Of a DNA stretch of 64,000 bases, positions 8,921-20,370 are shown one piece after another (positions within the stretch are counted from its first letter, which is position 1; each line of letters opens with the position of its first letter). This DNA is from Zavarzinella formosa DSM 19928 (GTDB taxonomy: Bacteria > Planctomycetota > Planctomycetia > Gemmatales > Gemmataceae): positions 892,087 to 956,086 of the forward strand of contig NZ_JH636441.1 in NCBI RefSeq assembly GCF_000255705.1, read 5' to 3'. The notes beneath the pieces are model-generated. The model was not told the DNA's origin. It saw only the letters and a list, made by a program, of their open reading frames with translations, and searched no databases. A program made the translations under genes and the position numbers.

Positions 8921-11470
8921 ATGCGGCGAGTCATGCCTCACCTCGGTCTCTTTGCCTGCTTCGTCATCCTGTTGTTCCCGGTCTCCGGCCACGCGGAAAA
9001 GCCGACAAAAGTAGAAATCGGCAAGCGGGCCAAAGCAGCGACCGCGTTTGTCGAAGTGCCGGGTCACGGAAGCGGGACGGCATTCTGCATCCATTCTTCC
9101 GGCTTGTTCGTCACGAATGAACATGTCGTCAGGGGCGATGGCGTCGAGATCACTCTGGTGCTTAACTCTTCACTGGCGACCGAGCGGATCCTCAAGGCGA
9201 AGGTTGTCCGCGCGGACAAGGCTGGCGATCTAGCCCTCTTGCGCGTGGACGGGGTGAAGGATCTGCCGAGCCTCGAATTCGGCACGGCGGAGGACGTCGC
9301 GGAACTGGCGGAGGTGGTAGCATGTGGCTTCCCGCTTGGCCGCGCCCTGTCAACAGACAAAAAAGAATTGCCGGCATGCAGTGTCAACGCCGGCAGTGTC
9401 ACCTCGCTTCGGCTCAAGGGAGGCGAACTGGAATTCATTCAGACTGACATCGCCCTGACTTACGGCAACTCGGGCGGGCCGGTGCTGGGAGACAACGGCA
9501 AGGTGATCGGCATGGTTGTCTCTGGAATCGGCGGGGGCAAGGCGGGCATCAACCTGGCCATCCCGGTCAACCGTCTGGAGCGATTCCTGAAGGCCCCCGA
9601 CATTGCGTTCACCCCGCCAGCGTTGACCCGAGACAATCTCGGCCGGCCAACCGAATTCACGGCCCGTGTGACGTTTTTCGTGCCGGATGCGCCGGAACCG
9701 AGCCTCCGGCTGGCTCTCCAATCGGGGGATGAAACCCCTCGCGAATTTCCGATGAAGAAATCGGGCGGGGCTTGGGCGGTGACCGTCCCTTCAGCGGGCC
9801 AGTCGGCCCGAGGCGTGGAAGTCTCCTGCCGGTTCGGCATGGGGATGGTGACCGGCGCTGTGAAAGACTCTGTTGTCGTGGTCGGCGGGAAACCGTTCAG
9901 AATGAGCGCTGTCCGGCGAATCGATTCCCAACCGAACCCCGGCATCCTCCTCTCGGACGGCAAAACGTTTGTCGAAGGGGTGATCACCGGGCTTGCGCTG
10001 ACCGAAATCGACGTGGGCGGGCAGACGTTCAAACTTGATTTGTCAAAGGCGGCGAGCGTAACGGTCCAGTCGTCGCCCGAAATCACACAAGTGACGGCTG
10101 TCGTCATTGCCACAGTCAACGGGAAGGAAGTGGCCCGAACCGAGGCGAAAATGGCCGTTCGCGAGCCGGAAGCCAGTTCCAAGGTCGACCCGTCCTCGGT
10201 GATTATCACGCCCCCGTCACTCACCGAAGACAAGGTCGTCAAACAACTCCCCGATGTGTTCTCGGAGGTGATGGTCGGCGGCGGCGGCCGGTATCTGATC
10301 TTCCACTTGCCGAAGCTAAAAAAGCTGGCGGTGTTCGATGTGAACGAAGCCAAAGTGACCAAATACATTCCGTTGGCCGAGGATGATGTCACCTTTGCCG
10401 CCGGATTGGACTCCCTTGTGATCGGGTTGAAGAAATCGGGCCGGTTGGAGCGCTGGAGTCTGACCAGTTTTGAAATGGAGAAATCGGCCCCGCCGCCGTT
10501 CAAGGAAGACATCAAGGTCGTTCTCATGGGGCATGGATCGGATGGCCCCTTGGTTGTAAATGGCTTCTTTCTGAATTTGGCGACATTTCGCCCGCTGCCG
10601 CTTGAGATTCAGGGAGCCGACGGGCGCGCCTGGCCCCCGACGGACCGGCGCATCCCCTCGGCCGACGGCACCGTGTTCGGCGCCTGGAACACGCATTTGT
10701 CACCGAGCAGTTCCACCACGTTCGTGTGCGAGGGGGGAGCGGTGAAACGATATGGAGACGGTGACCTCCGGCACGTCATCCCCGGACCGGACGGCCGGAC
10801 GGTGTTCACCGGCAAGGGATTGGTGACACGCCTGCTTACCCGAGCGGACGAGGCGGATGCGGCTTATGGATATTGCCTTCCCGCCGTCCGGGGGGATTAT
10901 TTCCTCTCGGTGTCATCAATCGGGGGCCGGGTGGTTGGCAACCGGGTGATCGGAGGAGGGCCGGGCGGCAAGGGGGGTGGATTCACGGTCTACCTGCGCG
11001 GCTTGAAGCAGCCAGTCGCCAAACTGGATGATGCCGATCATGGGCTGGCGTTTGATGGATGGGACCGCGAAGAGTTTGGGCCGTGGCGTCGGGTCTGCTT
11101 CGTGCCCGATGCGAAGGTGATCATTGTGCTTCCGGCGAGCAATGACCGGTTGGTGTTGCACAAGTTCGACCCGGAGGCCGCACTGGAGAAATCAGGGCAG
11201 AATTACCTTCTGGTCACGTCGCGATCACCCCGGGAAGTGAAGATCGGGATGCTGATGAGTTACCCCGTCAAGGTCAAGGCGAAGAATGCCAAAGTGACAT
11301 TCAAACTCGATTCCGGGCCGAAAGGGATGGCCGTGTCACCGACCGGCGTGATCACATGGACGCCATCGTCGGACGAAACAGCCGGCGACCGGGATGTGAT
11401 CCTGACGATTCGGGATGGCGAGGGACTGGAAGTGTTTCACACGTTTACGGTGCGAGTCGTGAAAGATTGA
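8921..11470 (+). CDS. Exported trypsin-like serine protease with large C-terminal region
   Basis: An 849-residue protein. A signal peptide (about 1-25) precedes an S1C/trypsin-2-type protease domain with a complete triad: H68 in TNEHVV, D103 in AGDLALL and S184 in YGNSGGPV. No PDZ domain follows. Residues about 220-430 look beta-rich, and about 440-760 resemble a beta-propeller (repeated blocks such as FDVNEAKVTKYIPL, LVIGLKKSGRLERWSL). The last about 80 residues resemble a putative-Ig (He_PIG) domain (KGMAVSPTGVITWTPSSDE). This domain string is common in planctomycetes and suggests an extracytoplasmic protease with a binding or sensing half; substrate unknown. It converges on the 11610-13274 gene across a long hairpin. 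Confidence 0.87.
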   Translation: MRRVMPHLGLFACFVILLFPVSGHAEKPTKVEIGKRAKAATAFVEVPGHGSGTAFCIHSSGLFVTNEHVVRGDGVEITLVLNSSLATERILKAKVVRADKAGDLALLRVDGVKDLPSLEFGTAEDVAELAEVVACGFPLGRALSTDKKELPACSVNAGSVTSLRLKGGELEFIQTDIALTYGNSGGPVLGDNGKVIGMVVSGIGGGKAGINLAIPVNRLERFLKAPDIAFTPPALTRDNLGRPTEFTARVTFFVPDAPEPSLRLALQSGDETPREFPMKKSGGAWAVTVPSAGQSARGVEVSCRFGMGMVTGAVKDSVVVVGGKPFRMSAVRRIDSQPNPGILLSDGKTFVEGVITGLALTEIDVGGQTFKLDLSKAASVTVQSSPEITQVTAVVIATVNGKEVARTEAKMAVREPEASSKVDPSSVIITPPSLTEDKVVKQLPDVFSEVMVGGGGRYLIFHLPKLKKLAVFDVNEAKVTKYIPLAEDDVTFAAGLDSLVIGLKKSGRLERWSLTSFEMEKSAPPPFKEDIKVVLMGHGSDGPLVVNGFFLNLATFRPLPLEIQGADGRAWPPTDRRIPSADGTVFGAWNTHLSPSSSTTFVCEGGAVKRYGDGDLRHVIPGPDGRTVFTGKGLVTRLLTRADEADAAYGYCLPAVRGDYFLSVSSIGGRVVGNRVIGGGPGGKGGGFTVYLRGLKQPVAKLDDADHGLAFDGWDREEFGPWRRVCFVPDAKVIIVLPASNDRLVLHKFDPEAALEKSGQNYLLVTSRSPREVKIGMLMSYPVKVKAKNAKVTFKLDSGPKGMAVSPTGVITWTPSSDETAGDRDVILTIRDGEGLEVFHTFTVRVVKD

Positions 11471-11503
11471 GATGGTGCGGGGAAGACCAGTCACAAAAGC
11501 AGC

Positions 11504-11581
11504 GAGGTCGCGTCAGTTGAAGCCGGGATGACAGAAGACAACATTCTTCAGAGTCATCCCGGCTTCAACTGACGCGACCTC
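11504..11581. terminator. 29-bp perfect inverted repeat between convergent genes
   Basis: Arms 11504-11532 and 11553-11581 are perfect reverse complements; the 20-nt loop can itself pair GAAG with CTTC. It lies between the + strand protease stop (11470) and the - strand stop at 11610, so a bidirectional transcription terminator is the natural reading. Confidence 0.75.
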
Positions 11582-11609
11582 TTTGTGTGGAAATCAACCT
11601 GTCTTCCGA

Positions 11610-13274
11610 TCACTGCGTATTCGGCTTCATCCCCAGCGCGTCGGCCAAGGAAGTGAGCAATGGCGTGGTCGGCTTGGTGGATTGCTGATAGCCCCACATG
11701 CCGTGCAGAAGTTCGTAGGCCATCAAGGCGCCGATGAACATGACAAACATCGTCGGGAGCATCAGGGCGACGGGCAAAGGTCCCCACGGAGTCGGAGGGG
11801 CATAACCGGCGGGGCGGACAGTTCCGTCCTCCGACGCTTCGCTAACCTCGTATTCCTCGGCATCTTCGTCTGCCTCCGGGTTCACGCCTGTGAGCGCCTG
11901 ACTTGCGGACGACCCGGACTCCAGTTCCATGTCGTCGAAATCGACACCTTCTTCGTCGTCTCCGGCCAGCTTCTTTTTATTCTTGAGCTTTTTCTTCTTC
12001 GACTGGACATCTTCCTCGTCGATGGAGACCACTTCGGAAGCGCTTTCGTCGATGGCGGCCCCGCCGTCTTCGTCAATCGCGAGGTCAAATTCGGAACTTT
12101 CGAGATCGGTGTCCGCGTCGTCGAGCGAGATGGCCTCGGAGGCGGAATCGTCCTCAAGGGCCGGAATCTCGAAGTCGGTCGCCTCGAAGATGTCTCCCTT
12201 CTTGTCCTCTTCGCCCGCTCCTTCAAGATCAAGCGACAAATCGCTGGATTCTTCGATGGACAGTTCAAATTCGCTGTCCGAATCCTGTTGAAGCTTCTTG
12301 CCCGAGAGTTTCTTGGCGGACGATCCGGTCGAATCGATGCTTAGTTCAAAGTCGATTTCATCGTCGCTGTCCGACTTCGGAGGCGGGGCTTTGATGTTTT
12401 TTCCGCTCTTCCCGCTGAGGTTCTTCCCGCTCTTTTTCCCCTCCAGCGAAACACCGCTGTCGGCCGGCCGATTGAGATTGATGCCGCTCTGGCCGGTTCC
12501 CCGTTTGAGTTCGAGGGGATCGCCACCCAAGGCAACCTCTTCGCTGCTGTCCGGCATCATGGAGAGTTCAAAATCATCACTGTCGGCGTCGAGCGAGAGT
12601 TCAAACTCGCTGCTGTCCGGCGGGACGGGGGCCGGGGCTGGCGGCGGCGCCTTTTGCCGGCCGGATTCACCGGGTTTGGGCATCGCCCCGGATTCACCGC
12701 TCTTGAGTTTGATGGAGGAAAGCTGGCCGGACTTGCCGGTCATCTTGGCGCTGGACATGCCAGAGGGAAGTTCAAACTCATCCTCGGACAAGATCGATTC
12801 GTCGTCATCCACCACTGGCGGGGGAGCGGGCTTCTTCCCCTTGCTGGAATCTTTCAACTTCAAGTCACTGTCGGCGGGGCTCTTGCCCTTGAGCTTCTTG
12901 GAGGAACCCGGTTTGGCGGGTTTCGGAGCCTCGTCCCCGGTCAGCAGGAATACCTCGTCAGAATCGAGGTTAAGGGGTTCGTCATCCGGCGGCGGGGCTG
13001 GTTTTTTGGAGGCGGCTGGAACCGGTTTCGGGGCGGCTTTGGCGTCATCCCCAAGCAGACCGATTTCGTCTGAGTCGGCTAATTGCAATTCGGCCGAACT
13101 CCCGAGGCCGATGGTGCGGGCCAGTTCGTCGATTTCGTTGGCCCGAAACCGTAACGTGTTCCCGTCCCGGAAGGAGCGAATCTGCGTCCACTCCGTGCGG
13201 AGGCGTCGCTTAAACTCCTCCAAGGACAGGGAAAGTTTGGCGGCGGCTTCATCAAGCGTGTAGGTCTGTGCCAT
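11610..13274 (-). CDS. Acidic low-complexity membrane protein with N-terminal helix-turn-helix
   Basis: A 554-residue protein of three parts. Residues 1-60 (YTLDEAAAKLSLSLEEFKRR, then RSFRDGNTLRFRANEIDELA) look like a MerR/excisionase-type helix-turn-helix of the kind seen in planctomycete proteins. About 70-480 is low complexity: Ser, Asp, Glu, Pro and Lys runs, with repeated FELS(I/L/M)D/E-type peptides (for example EFELSLDADSDDFELSM and FELSIDSTGSS) and SGKSGK-type blocks. Around 500-525 is one membrane helix (LPVALMLPTMFVMFIGALMAYELL). It could anchor a protein-interaction or DNA-contacting module to the membrane, but that is inference. The Ser-rich frame on the opposite strand is an artefact of its codon bias. 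Confidence 0.75.
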   Translation of the reverse strand: MAQTYTLDEAAAKLSLSLEEFKRRLRTEWTQIRSFRDGNTLRFRANEIDELARTIGLGSSAELQLADSDEIGLLGDDAKAAPKPVPAASKKPAPPPDDEPLNLDSDEVFLLTGDEAPKPAKPGSSKKLKGKSPADSDLKLKDSSKGKKPAPPPVVDDDESILSEDEFELPSGMSSAKMTGKSGQLSSIKLKSGESGAMPKPGESGRQKAPPPAPAPVPPDSSEFELSLDADSDDFELSMMPDSSEEVALGGDPLELKRGTGQSGINLNRPADSGVSLEGKKSGKNLSGKSGKNIKAPPPKSDSDDEIDFELSIDSTGSSAKKLSGKKLQQDSDSEFELSIEESSDLSLDLEGAGEEDKKGDIFEATDFEIPALEDDSASEAISLDDADTDLESSEFDLAIDEDGGAAIDESASEVVSIDEEDVQSKKKKLKNKKKLAGDDEEGVDFDDMELESGSSASQALTGVNPEADEDAEEYEVSEASEDGTVRPAGYAPPTPWGPLPVALMLPTMFVMFIGALMAYELLHGMWGYQQSTKPTTPLLTSLADALGMKPNTQ

Positions 13275-13552
13275 GGATCATCCTCGCTTGCCGGGTGAGA
13301 CGGGCAGCGAATGACAGACGTTGAGAATCGACGGCCCGAAGAACCCCCGCCGGGCCGCACCTATTATCGATTGTAAACCCGCCGGGTGTCAATACAAGCG
13401 GAAAGAATGCTGGCGAGGTGGGAAGGTTGGCGCAGCCAAGCGATCCGCGCCGGTTATGCGGGTTGCGCCATCATCCGGGCGATTCCACGAAATTTCAACC
13501 ATAACTTTCGTCGCGTGCGGGTCGGCTTTCGGACGAAAGCGAGGCCAAATTC

Positions 13553-14596
13553 TCAACGCCATCGGAATATCTTCAAAGCGATGATAAATGGAACGAATCC
13601 CCATCCGGCCAGCACGAAGATTTCGCCTCGCACTTCCATGAGGGTTTTCCCCTCCAGCATCACCCCCCGCAGGGCGTCATTCATCGCCGTTAGCGGCAGG
13701 GCCTGAATAATCGGTTGCACAGCCTCCGGGAATCGTTCGGACGAGAAGAACACGCCGGAGACGATATACATGGGCAACATCACCAGGTTCATCAGGCCCG
13801 AGACGGTCTCGATGGTCTTCGCCCGGCTGGCCACCAGCAACCCCAGACCGGAGAAACTGGCCGCACCGAGGATGATGAGGGTTAGCAACGAAAACACACT
13901 TCCGGCATTCTTCACGTCGAACATCACATAACCGAACAACAGCAAGGCGCATACTTCCGGTACGGTGAACAGCATTCGACTGAACATAATGGAAAGCAGG
14001 AAGTCCCGACGCTTCATGGGAGTGGCGAGGAACCGCTTCAACAGTTTCCGCACCCTCATGTCAGCCAGCACATAACCAACGCCCCAAAGACCGCCCCCCA
14101 TCAAGTTCATGCCGAGCAAACCGGGAAGCAGAAAGTCGATGTATCGGCTGCCGGTTTCATCCAAGTGATGTTCGTCCACGGCCGGTTCCTTGGAAACCTG
14201 CTTGTAAACAACGGCCTCCACCGCATGACGGGCCAGCACGCTTTCCGGGCGGTTGGGTTCGTCCCACAGTTCGATTCCCTTGTCCGTGGCGACGATAGCC
14301 AGGCTGGTCTTGCCGGAGCGAAGACGTTTGCGCCATTCGTCCCCGGTGACGCCTTTCACCTCAAGTCGTTCGTCAGCGGCCAGCGTGGCCTTCAGTTTGG
14401 TGATGGCCTCCGAGGAGCCGGCATCTTCCCGGATGTCCACGGTAATGCGTTCGATGGGCCGGTCGCGGAAGGCGATCCCCAAGGCCATCGCCATCAACAG
14501 CGGGAAGCAATAGACCCAAAAGACGGCGGCCGGCTCCCGATAGAACTCGCGGAGGCGGGCCATCATTAATTGAAAAAGCGGTGAATATCGGAACAT
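13553..14596 (-). CDS. ABC-2 type transporter permease
   Basis: A 347-residue membrane protein from ATG 14596. One N-terminal helix (FWVYCFPLLMAMALGIAF) is followed by a long extracytoplasmic loop (about 50-160) and then five more helices, the topology of ABC-2 permeases of the ABC-2-type drug, polyketide or daunorubicin export family. The upstream ATG at 14644 would overlap the ATPase gene by 11 bp and adds residues without a family match. It directly follows the ATP-binding gene, forming a two-gene exporter. Substrate cannot be inferred. Confidence 0.9.
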   Translation of the reverse strand: MFRYSPLFQLMMARLREFYREPAAVFWVYCFPLLMAMALGIAFRDRPIERITVDIREDAGSSEAITKLKATLAADERLEVKGVTGDEWRKRLRSGKTSLAIVATDKGIELWDEPNRPESVLARHAVEAVVYKQVSKEPAVDEHHLDETGSRYIDFLLPGLLGMNLMGGGLWGVGYVLADMRVRKLLKRFLATPMKRRDFLLSIMFSRMLFTVPEVCALLLFGYVMFDVKNAGSVFSLLTLIILGAASFSGLGLLVASRAKTIETVSGLMNLVMLPMYIVSGVFFSSERFPEAVQPIIQALPLTAMNDALRGVMLEGKTLMEVRGEIFVLAGWGFVPFIIALKIFRWR

Positions 14597-14633
14597 GGTC
14601 GAATCCGTGTATGACTGAAGTGGAATCGGGGCG

Positions 14634-15572
14634 TCAGTCCGCATCCCGCAGTTGTCGGCCGGTGAGATTCACGAACACATCTTCCAGCGTGGCATGCCGG
14701 GTGTTCAGCGTGGCGAGCGACTGGCCGGCTCGTTGCAATTCGTTCATCAACGCGGGAAGGGCGAGATGTGGCTCGCCAACCGTGAGGCCGAATTGCCCGG
14801 TCTGCACACGGGCCGAGATCACCGACGGCAATTTGGAAAAGCGATCCGCATCAAGGGCCGGGTCGCCGTCGAGGCTGAACTCGATGATGTTTTGGCCGCC
14901 AAGCCGGGCAATCAACTCATTTGGCGTTCCAAGGGCGATCACCTGCCCCTTGTCCACAACCGCGACCCGGTCGCACAGTCGTTCGGCCTCATCCATATAG
15001 TGAGTGGTCAGCATGACCGTTTTTCCGGCGTCGCGGAACGACTTGATAATGTCCCACAGTTGCCGCCGGGATTGCGGGTCGAGGCCGGTGGTGGGTTCGT
15101 CGAGAAATAACAGGTCCGGGTCGCCAACAATGGCGCAGGCGACCGCCAGCCGTTGCTTTTGCCCGCCGGAGAGTTTCACCACATACGACCGGGCTTTTTC
15201 CTCCAGCGACACGCGGGCAATGGCCTCGTCGGCCTCGATGCCGTTCGGGTAAAAACTGCGGAACATGGTGACGACTTCTCGAACCGTCAACTTGTCCGCG
15301 AGGCGGGTTTCCTGAAGGGAGATGCCGATCCGTTGCCGGATGATGTGGGCCTGCCCGGCCCAATTCATCCCGAGAATTTCCACCCGGCCGGAGGTGGGGT
15401 CTTGCAAGCCTTCGAGGATTTCCAACGTGGTGGTTTTGCCGGCCCCGTTCGGCCCCAGCAGGCCGAAACATTCGCCGATGTTGACAGTGAGATTCAGCCC
15501 TTTCACCGCCTCGACCGGCGGCCGACCGGGGAAGGTCTTCACGAGGTTTTCACAAAGGATGGCGGGAGGCAT
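14634..15572 (-). CDS. ABC transporter ATP-binding protein
   Basis: A 312-residue ATPase from ATG 15572, where MPPAILCENLVKTFPGRPPV is a normal start; the longer frame from 15641 adds 23 unrelated residues. Walker A is GPNGAGKTTT (40-49), the signature LSGGQKQR (134-141), Walker B LLFLDEPTTGLDP (154-166), with a Q-loop at LQETR and an H-loop at LTTHYMDEAE. The C-terminal extension (about 225-312) is typical of ABCB-/NatA-/DrrA-type exporter ATPases. It energises the permease encoded just downstream. Confidence 0.96.
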   Translation of the reverse strand: MPPAILCENLVKTFPGRPPVEAVKGLNLTVNIGECFGLLGPNGAGKTTTLEILEGLQDPTSGRVEILGMNWAGQAHIIRQRIGISLQETRLADKLTVREVVTMFRSFYPNGIEADEAIARVSLEEKARSYVVKLSGGQKQRLAVACAIVGDPDLLFLDEPTTGLDPQSRRQLWDIIKSFRDAGKTVMLTTHYMDEAERLCDRVAVVDKGQVIALGTPNELIARLGGQNIIEFSLDGDPALDADRFSKLPSVISARVQTGQFGLTVGEPHLALPALMNELQRAGQSLATLNTRHATLEDVFVNLTGRQLRDAD

Positions 15573-15835
15573 TGCTCGTCTTCCAGAGTTGTCGAAGGGA
15601 GAATGATAGCAATTCAGTATGAGGAATTGAGTTCTCCCCAACTTCAGATCGTTTCCCGCCGATTTTCAAACATTCATCGTGACATGCCCAAATCCTTTTG
15701 TTAACATGCGTTCGCTTGAAGGACTTGACTCAAGCATGGTCACTACTTGCCTGCCTTCCATATGACCGCCCAGAACCCTCCTGCGGCAAAGACGCACATA
15801 ACGGATCATGGTGATTCCGTTCATTTCACTTTGAC

Positions 15836-15840
15836 AAGGA
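15836..15840 (+). promoter_or_regulatory. AAGGA ribosome-binding site of the interrupted DUF1559 gene
   Basis: AAGGA sits 5 bp before ATG 15846. It marks the expected start of the DUF1559 gene, which is followed six codons later by an in-frame TGA. Confidence 0.55.
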
Positions 15841-15845
15841 CTTTC

Positions 15846-16799
15846 ATGACAAGCCGCCTTGCTTGACGTGGTCGACGGGGTTTTACCCTGATCGAACTAC
15901 TGGTGGTGATTGCCATCATCGCCATCCTGATCGGATTGCTACTGCCCGCCGTGCAGAAAATCCGGGAGGCCGCCAACCGGATGAGTTGTTCCAACAAGAT
16001 GAAACAACTCGCCCTCGGCCTGCACAATTACCACGATTCCAACAGCCTGTTCCCGGCGGCCGCGACCATCGGCCCCGCCGGTTCGGGCGCGTTCGTCACC
16101 GGCGGCGGAACACGAGGCGCCCCTTGGAGTGTCCTTATTTTGCCGTACCTCGAACAAACGGCGTTGTACTCACAGTTCAACGTGCTGACGGGGGACTTTG
16201 GCGGGTTGTTCAGTTACGACAACGGCGCCAGCCAAGCGGCGATTCAGAAATCCACTCGTTTGACGGCGTTTGAATGCCCCAGTGATCCCAACAGCACGGC
16301 GGCGAACCAAAACAGCAATTACTTCCCCTGTATGGGGGGCGGCGCCCCCAACGGAGCCTGCACCACGGGCGTCTGCACCGGGACAGGTTCCTACCGATAT
16401 GCCGCAGACAATGGCATCATGTATGTGAATTCCAAAAACACCTTCGCCTCGATCACGGATGGTTCCAGCAACACGTTCTTGTTGGGAGAATCCCGCTACA
16501 TGCAACTGGCCTCCGGCAGCGGCACTTATTACGCGACTTGGGCGACGGCCTTCTACACCGCCGGCGGACCATACTACCCCAACGGAGCGGCGGCGGCGAA
16601 CGCACCGAACTCAAACACCTGCCGTCCGGCCACCACGGGATGTTGGGATTCCTCGAATCTTTCCTTCGGCGGTTATCACACCGGCGGGGTTAATTTTGCG
16701 ATGGGTGATGGCTCGGTCCGGTTCATCCAAAACACCATTGACCTGACTGCTTTTCGCCAGTTGGGCGCCATCAACGACGGAGCCGGCACACTTCCATGA
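15846..16799 (+). pseudogene. DUF1559 prepilin-like protein with in-frame TGA at codon 7
   Basis: A DUF1559 gene of the planctomycete H-X9-DG family. From ATG 15846, with a good ribosome-binding site, the frame reads MTSRLA then TGA (15864-15866), then RGRRGFTLIELLVVIAIIAI, the type IV prepilin cleavage/methylation signal, and continues uninterrupted to 16799. The C-terminal motif HTGGVNFAMGDG is the H-X9-DG signature. A single C-to-T change of an Arg CGA codon would give the TGA; the restored leader would be a normal short positively charged prepilin leader. From residue 15 on the product is otherwise full length. Alternative starts within the frame (GTG, CTG) would lose the leader. Sequencing error, recent inactivation or recoding are possible. 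The downstream lipoprotein gene overlaps its stop by 4 bp. Confidence 0.8.
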
Positions 16800-17182
16800 A
16801 TTTAAGATTCATCTCTCTCTCATCGGCAATCTTCTTATTGTTGGTCGGTTGTGACGGTGGCAACAGGGGCCGCGTGGAACTCGAAGGCGTGGTCACCCAC
16901 AAGGGGACGCCTGTCGCCTTCGGCAGCATCCAGTTCGATCCGGATACCACCAAAGGGGGCAAGGGTCCGCAGGGATCGGCCGACATCGTTGACGGCAAAT
17001 ACAAGACGGCCTCCGGAATGGGGCCAATGCCCGGTCCCCATGTGGCCCGAATCACCGGCTATGCCAGCAAGCCCGATTCGCCGGATGTGAGACCGTTGTT
17101 CAGCAATGTTTCGGTTCCGGTGGACATCCCCTCGGGAACCAAAACGCTGCCAATCACGATTCCCGATTCGTCAAAGAAGTAA
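16796..17182 (+). CDS. Small lipoprotein with carboxypeptidase-regulatory-like fold
   Basis: A 128-residue lipoprotein overlapping the DUF1559 stop by 4 bp. The signal peptide ends in lipobox LLVGC (Cys about 19). The mature part has ELEGVVTHKGTPVAFGSIQFDPD, typical of the small exported planctomycete proteins often called carboxypeptidase regulatory-like. These are routinely paired with DUF1559 genes. Function unknown, probably envelope-associated. A strong terminator follows at 17210. Confidence 0.82.
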   Translation: MNLRFISLSSAIFLLLVGCDGGNRGRVELEGVVTHKGTPVAFGSIQFDPDTTKGGKGPQGSADIVDGKYKTASGMGPMPGPHVARITGYASKPDSPDVRPLFSNVSVPVDIPSGTKTLPITIPDSSKK

Positions 17183-17209
17183 TTGCCGATCTAATTTAAG
17201 CAACTCCCC

Positions 17210-17237
17210 GAACACCGCCCGGAAACGGGCGGTGTTC
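17210..17237 (+). terminator. 12-bp GNRA-loop terminator
   Basis: Arms 17210-17221 and 17226-17237 (gaacaccgcccg and its complement) close a GAAA tetraloop and are followed by GTGTTTGTT. It ends the DUF1559-lipoprotein transcript, 27 bp after the stop. Confidence 0.85.
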
Positions 17238-17345
17238 GTGTTTGTTCCCCTCTGACGATTGGCGTTCCCGGAAGACGATGCCCGAACCTGCCGCCAACCC
17301 TATCATCTCCCCTTTGGCAGACCATCTTCGATTTAGGGCCACGGC

Positions 17346-20036
<2,691 letters not shown>

Positions 20037-20044
20037 GCAATTGT

Positions 20045-20085
20045 GCAATTCTCAATCATTCGGTGAGACTGATTGAGCGAATTGC
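20045..20085 (+). terminator. Hairpin after alaS
   Basis: GCAATTCTCAATCA pairs with TGATTGAGCGAATTGC (arms 20045-20058 and 20070-20085, one 2-nt bulge), starting 9 bp after the alaS stop. Probably the transcript end of alaS; the U-tract is weak. Confidence 0.55.
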
Positions 20086-20103
20086 TAATTCTCCTGTGTC
20101 GGC

Positions 20104-20136
20104 TCAGATTTCGAGCCATTACGGCTCGAAATCTGA
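20104..20136. repeat. Perfect 14-bp inverted repeat
   Basis: TCAGATTTCGAGCC (20104-20117) and its perfect complement (20123-20136) flank a 5-nt loop. It may be a second terminator hairpin for alaS or a protein-binding palindrome upstream of the HDOD gene. Confidence 0.5.
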
Positions 20137-20370
20137 CCGGTATTGATGGCCAACTCCCGGACCGGTTTTCCTTTTCACCGATCAATCAACCGGACCATTG
20201 CAATTCACGCAAATTTCACGCACAAGTCGCAACCTTCGTCTGCCCTGAACTGATTTCACGCCCTCATTCAACATCCTCGTGAATTAGTCTCTGTTTAGAG
20301 AAAATGTGATTCGACCCGCACACCCACCGAAAATCCTTTTGAATCACGCTCTCACCAAGGCAATTGAATC
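20137..20370. other. Intergenic stretch, no recognised gene
   Basis: With the two preceding hairpins this completes the 334-bp gap between alaS and the HDOD gene. I see no RNA gene or ORF of a known family; the promoter of the HDOD gene is presumably here. Confidence 0.45.

Noticed and set aside
12298..13263. A 321-codon Ser-rich frame on the + strand
   Set aside because: It is the complement of the low-complexity acidic gene at 11610-13274 and arises from its codon bias.
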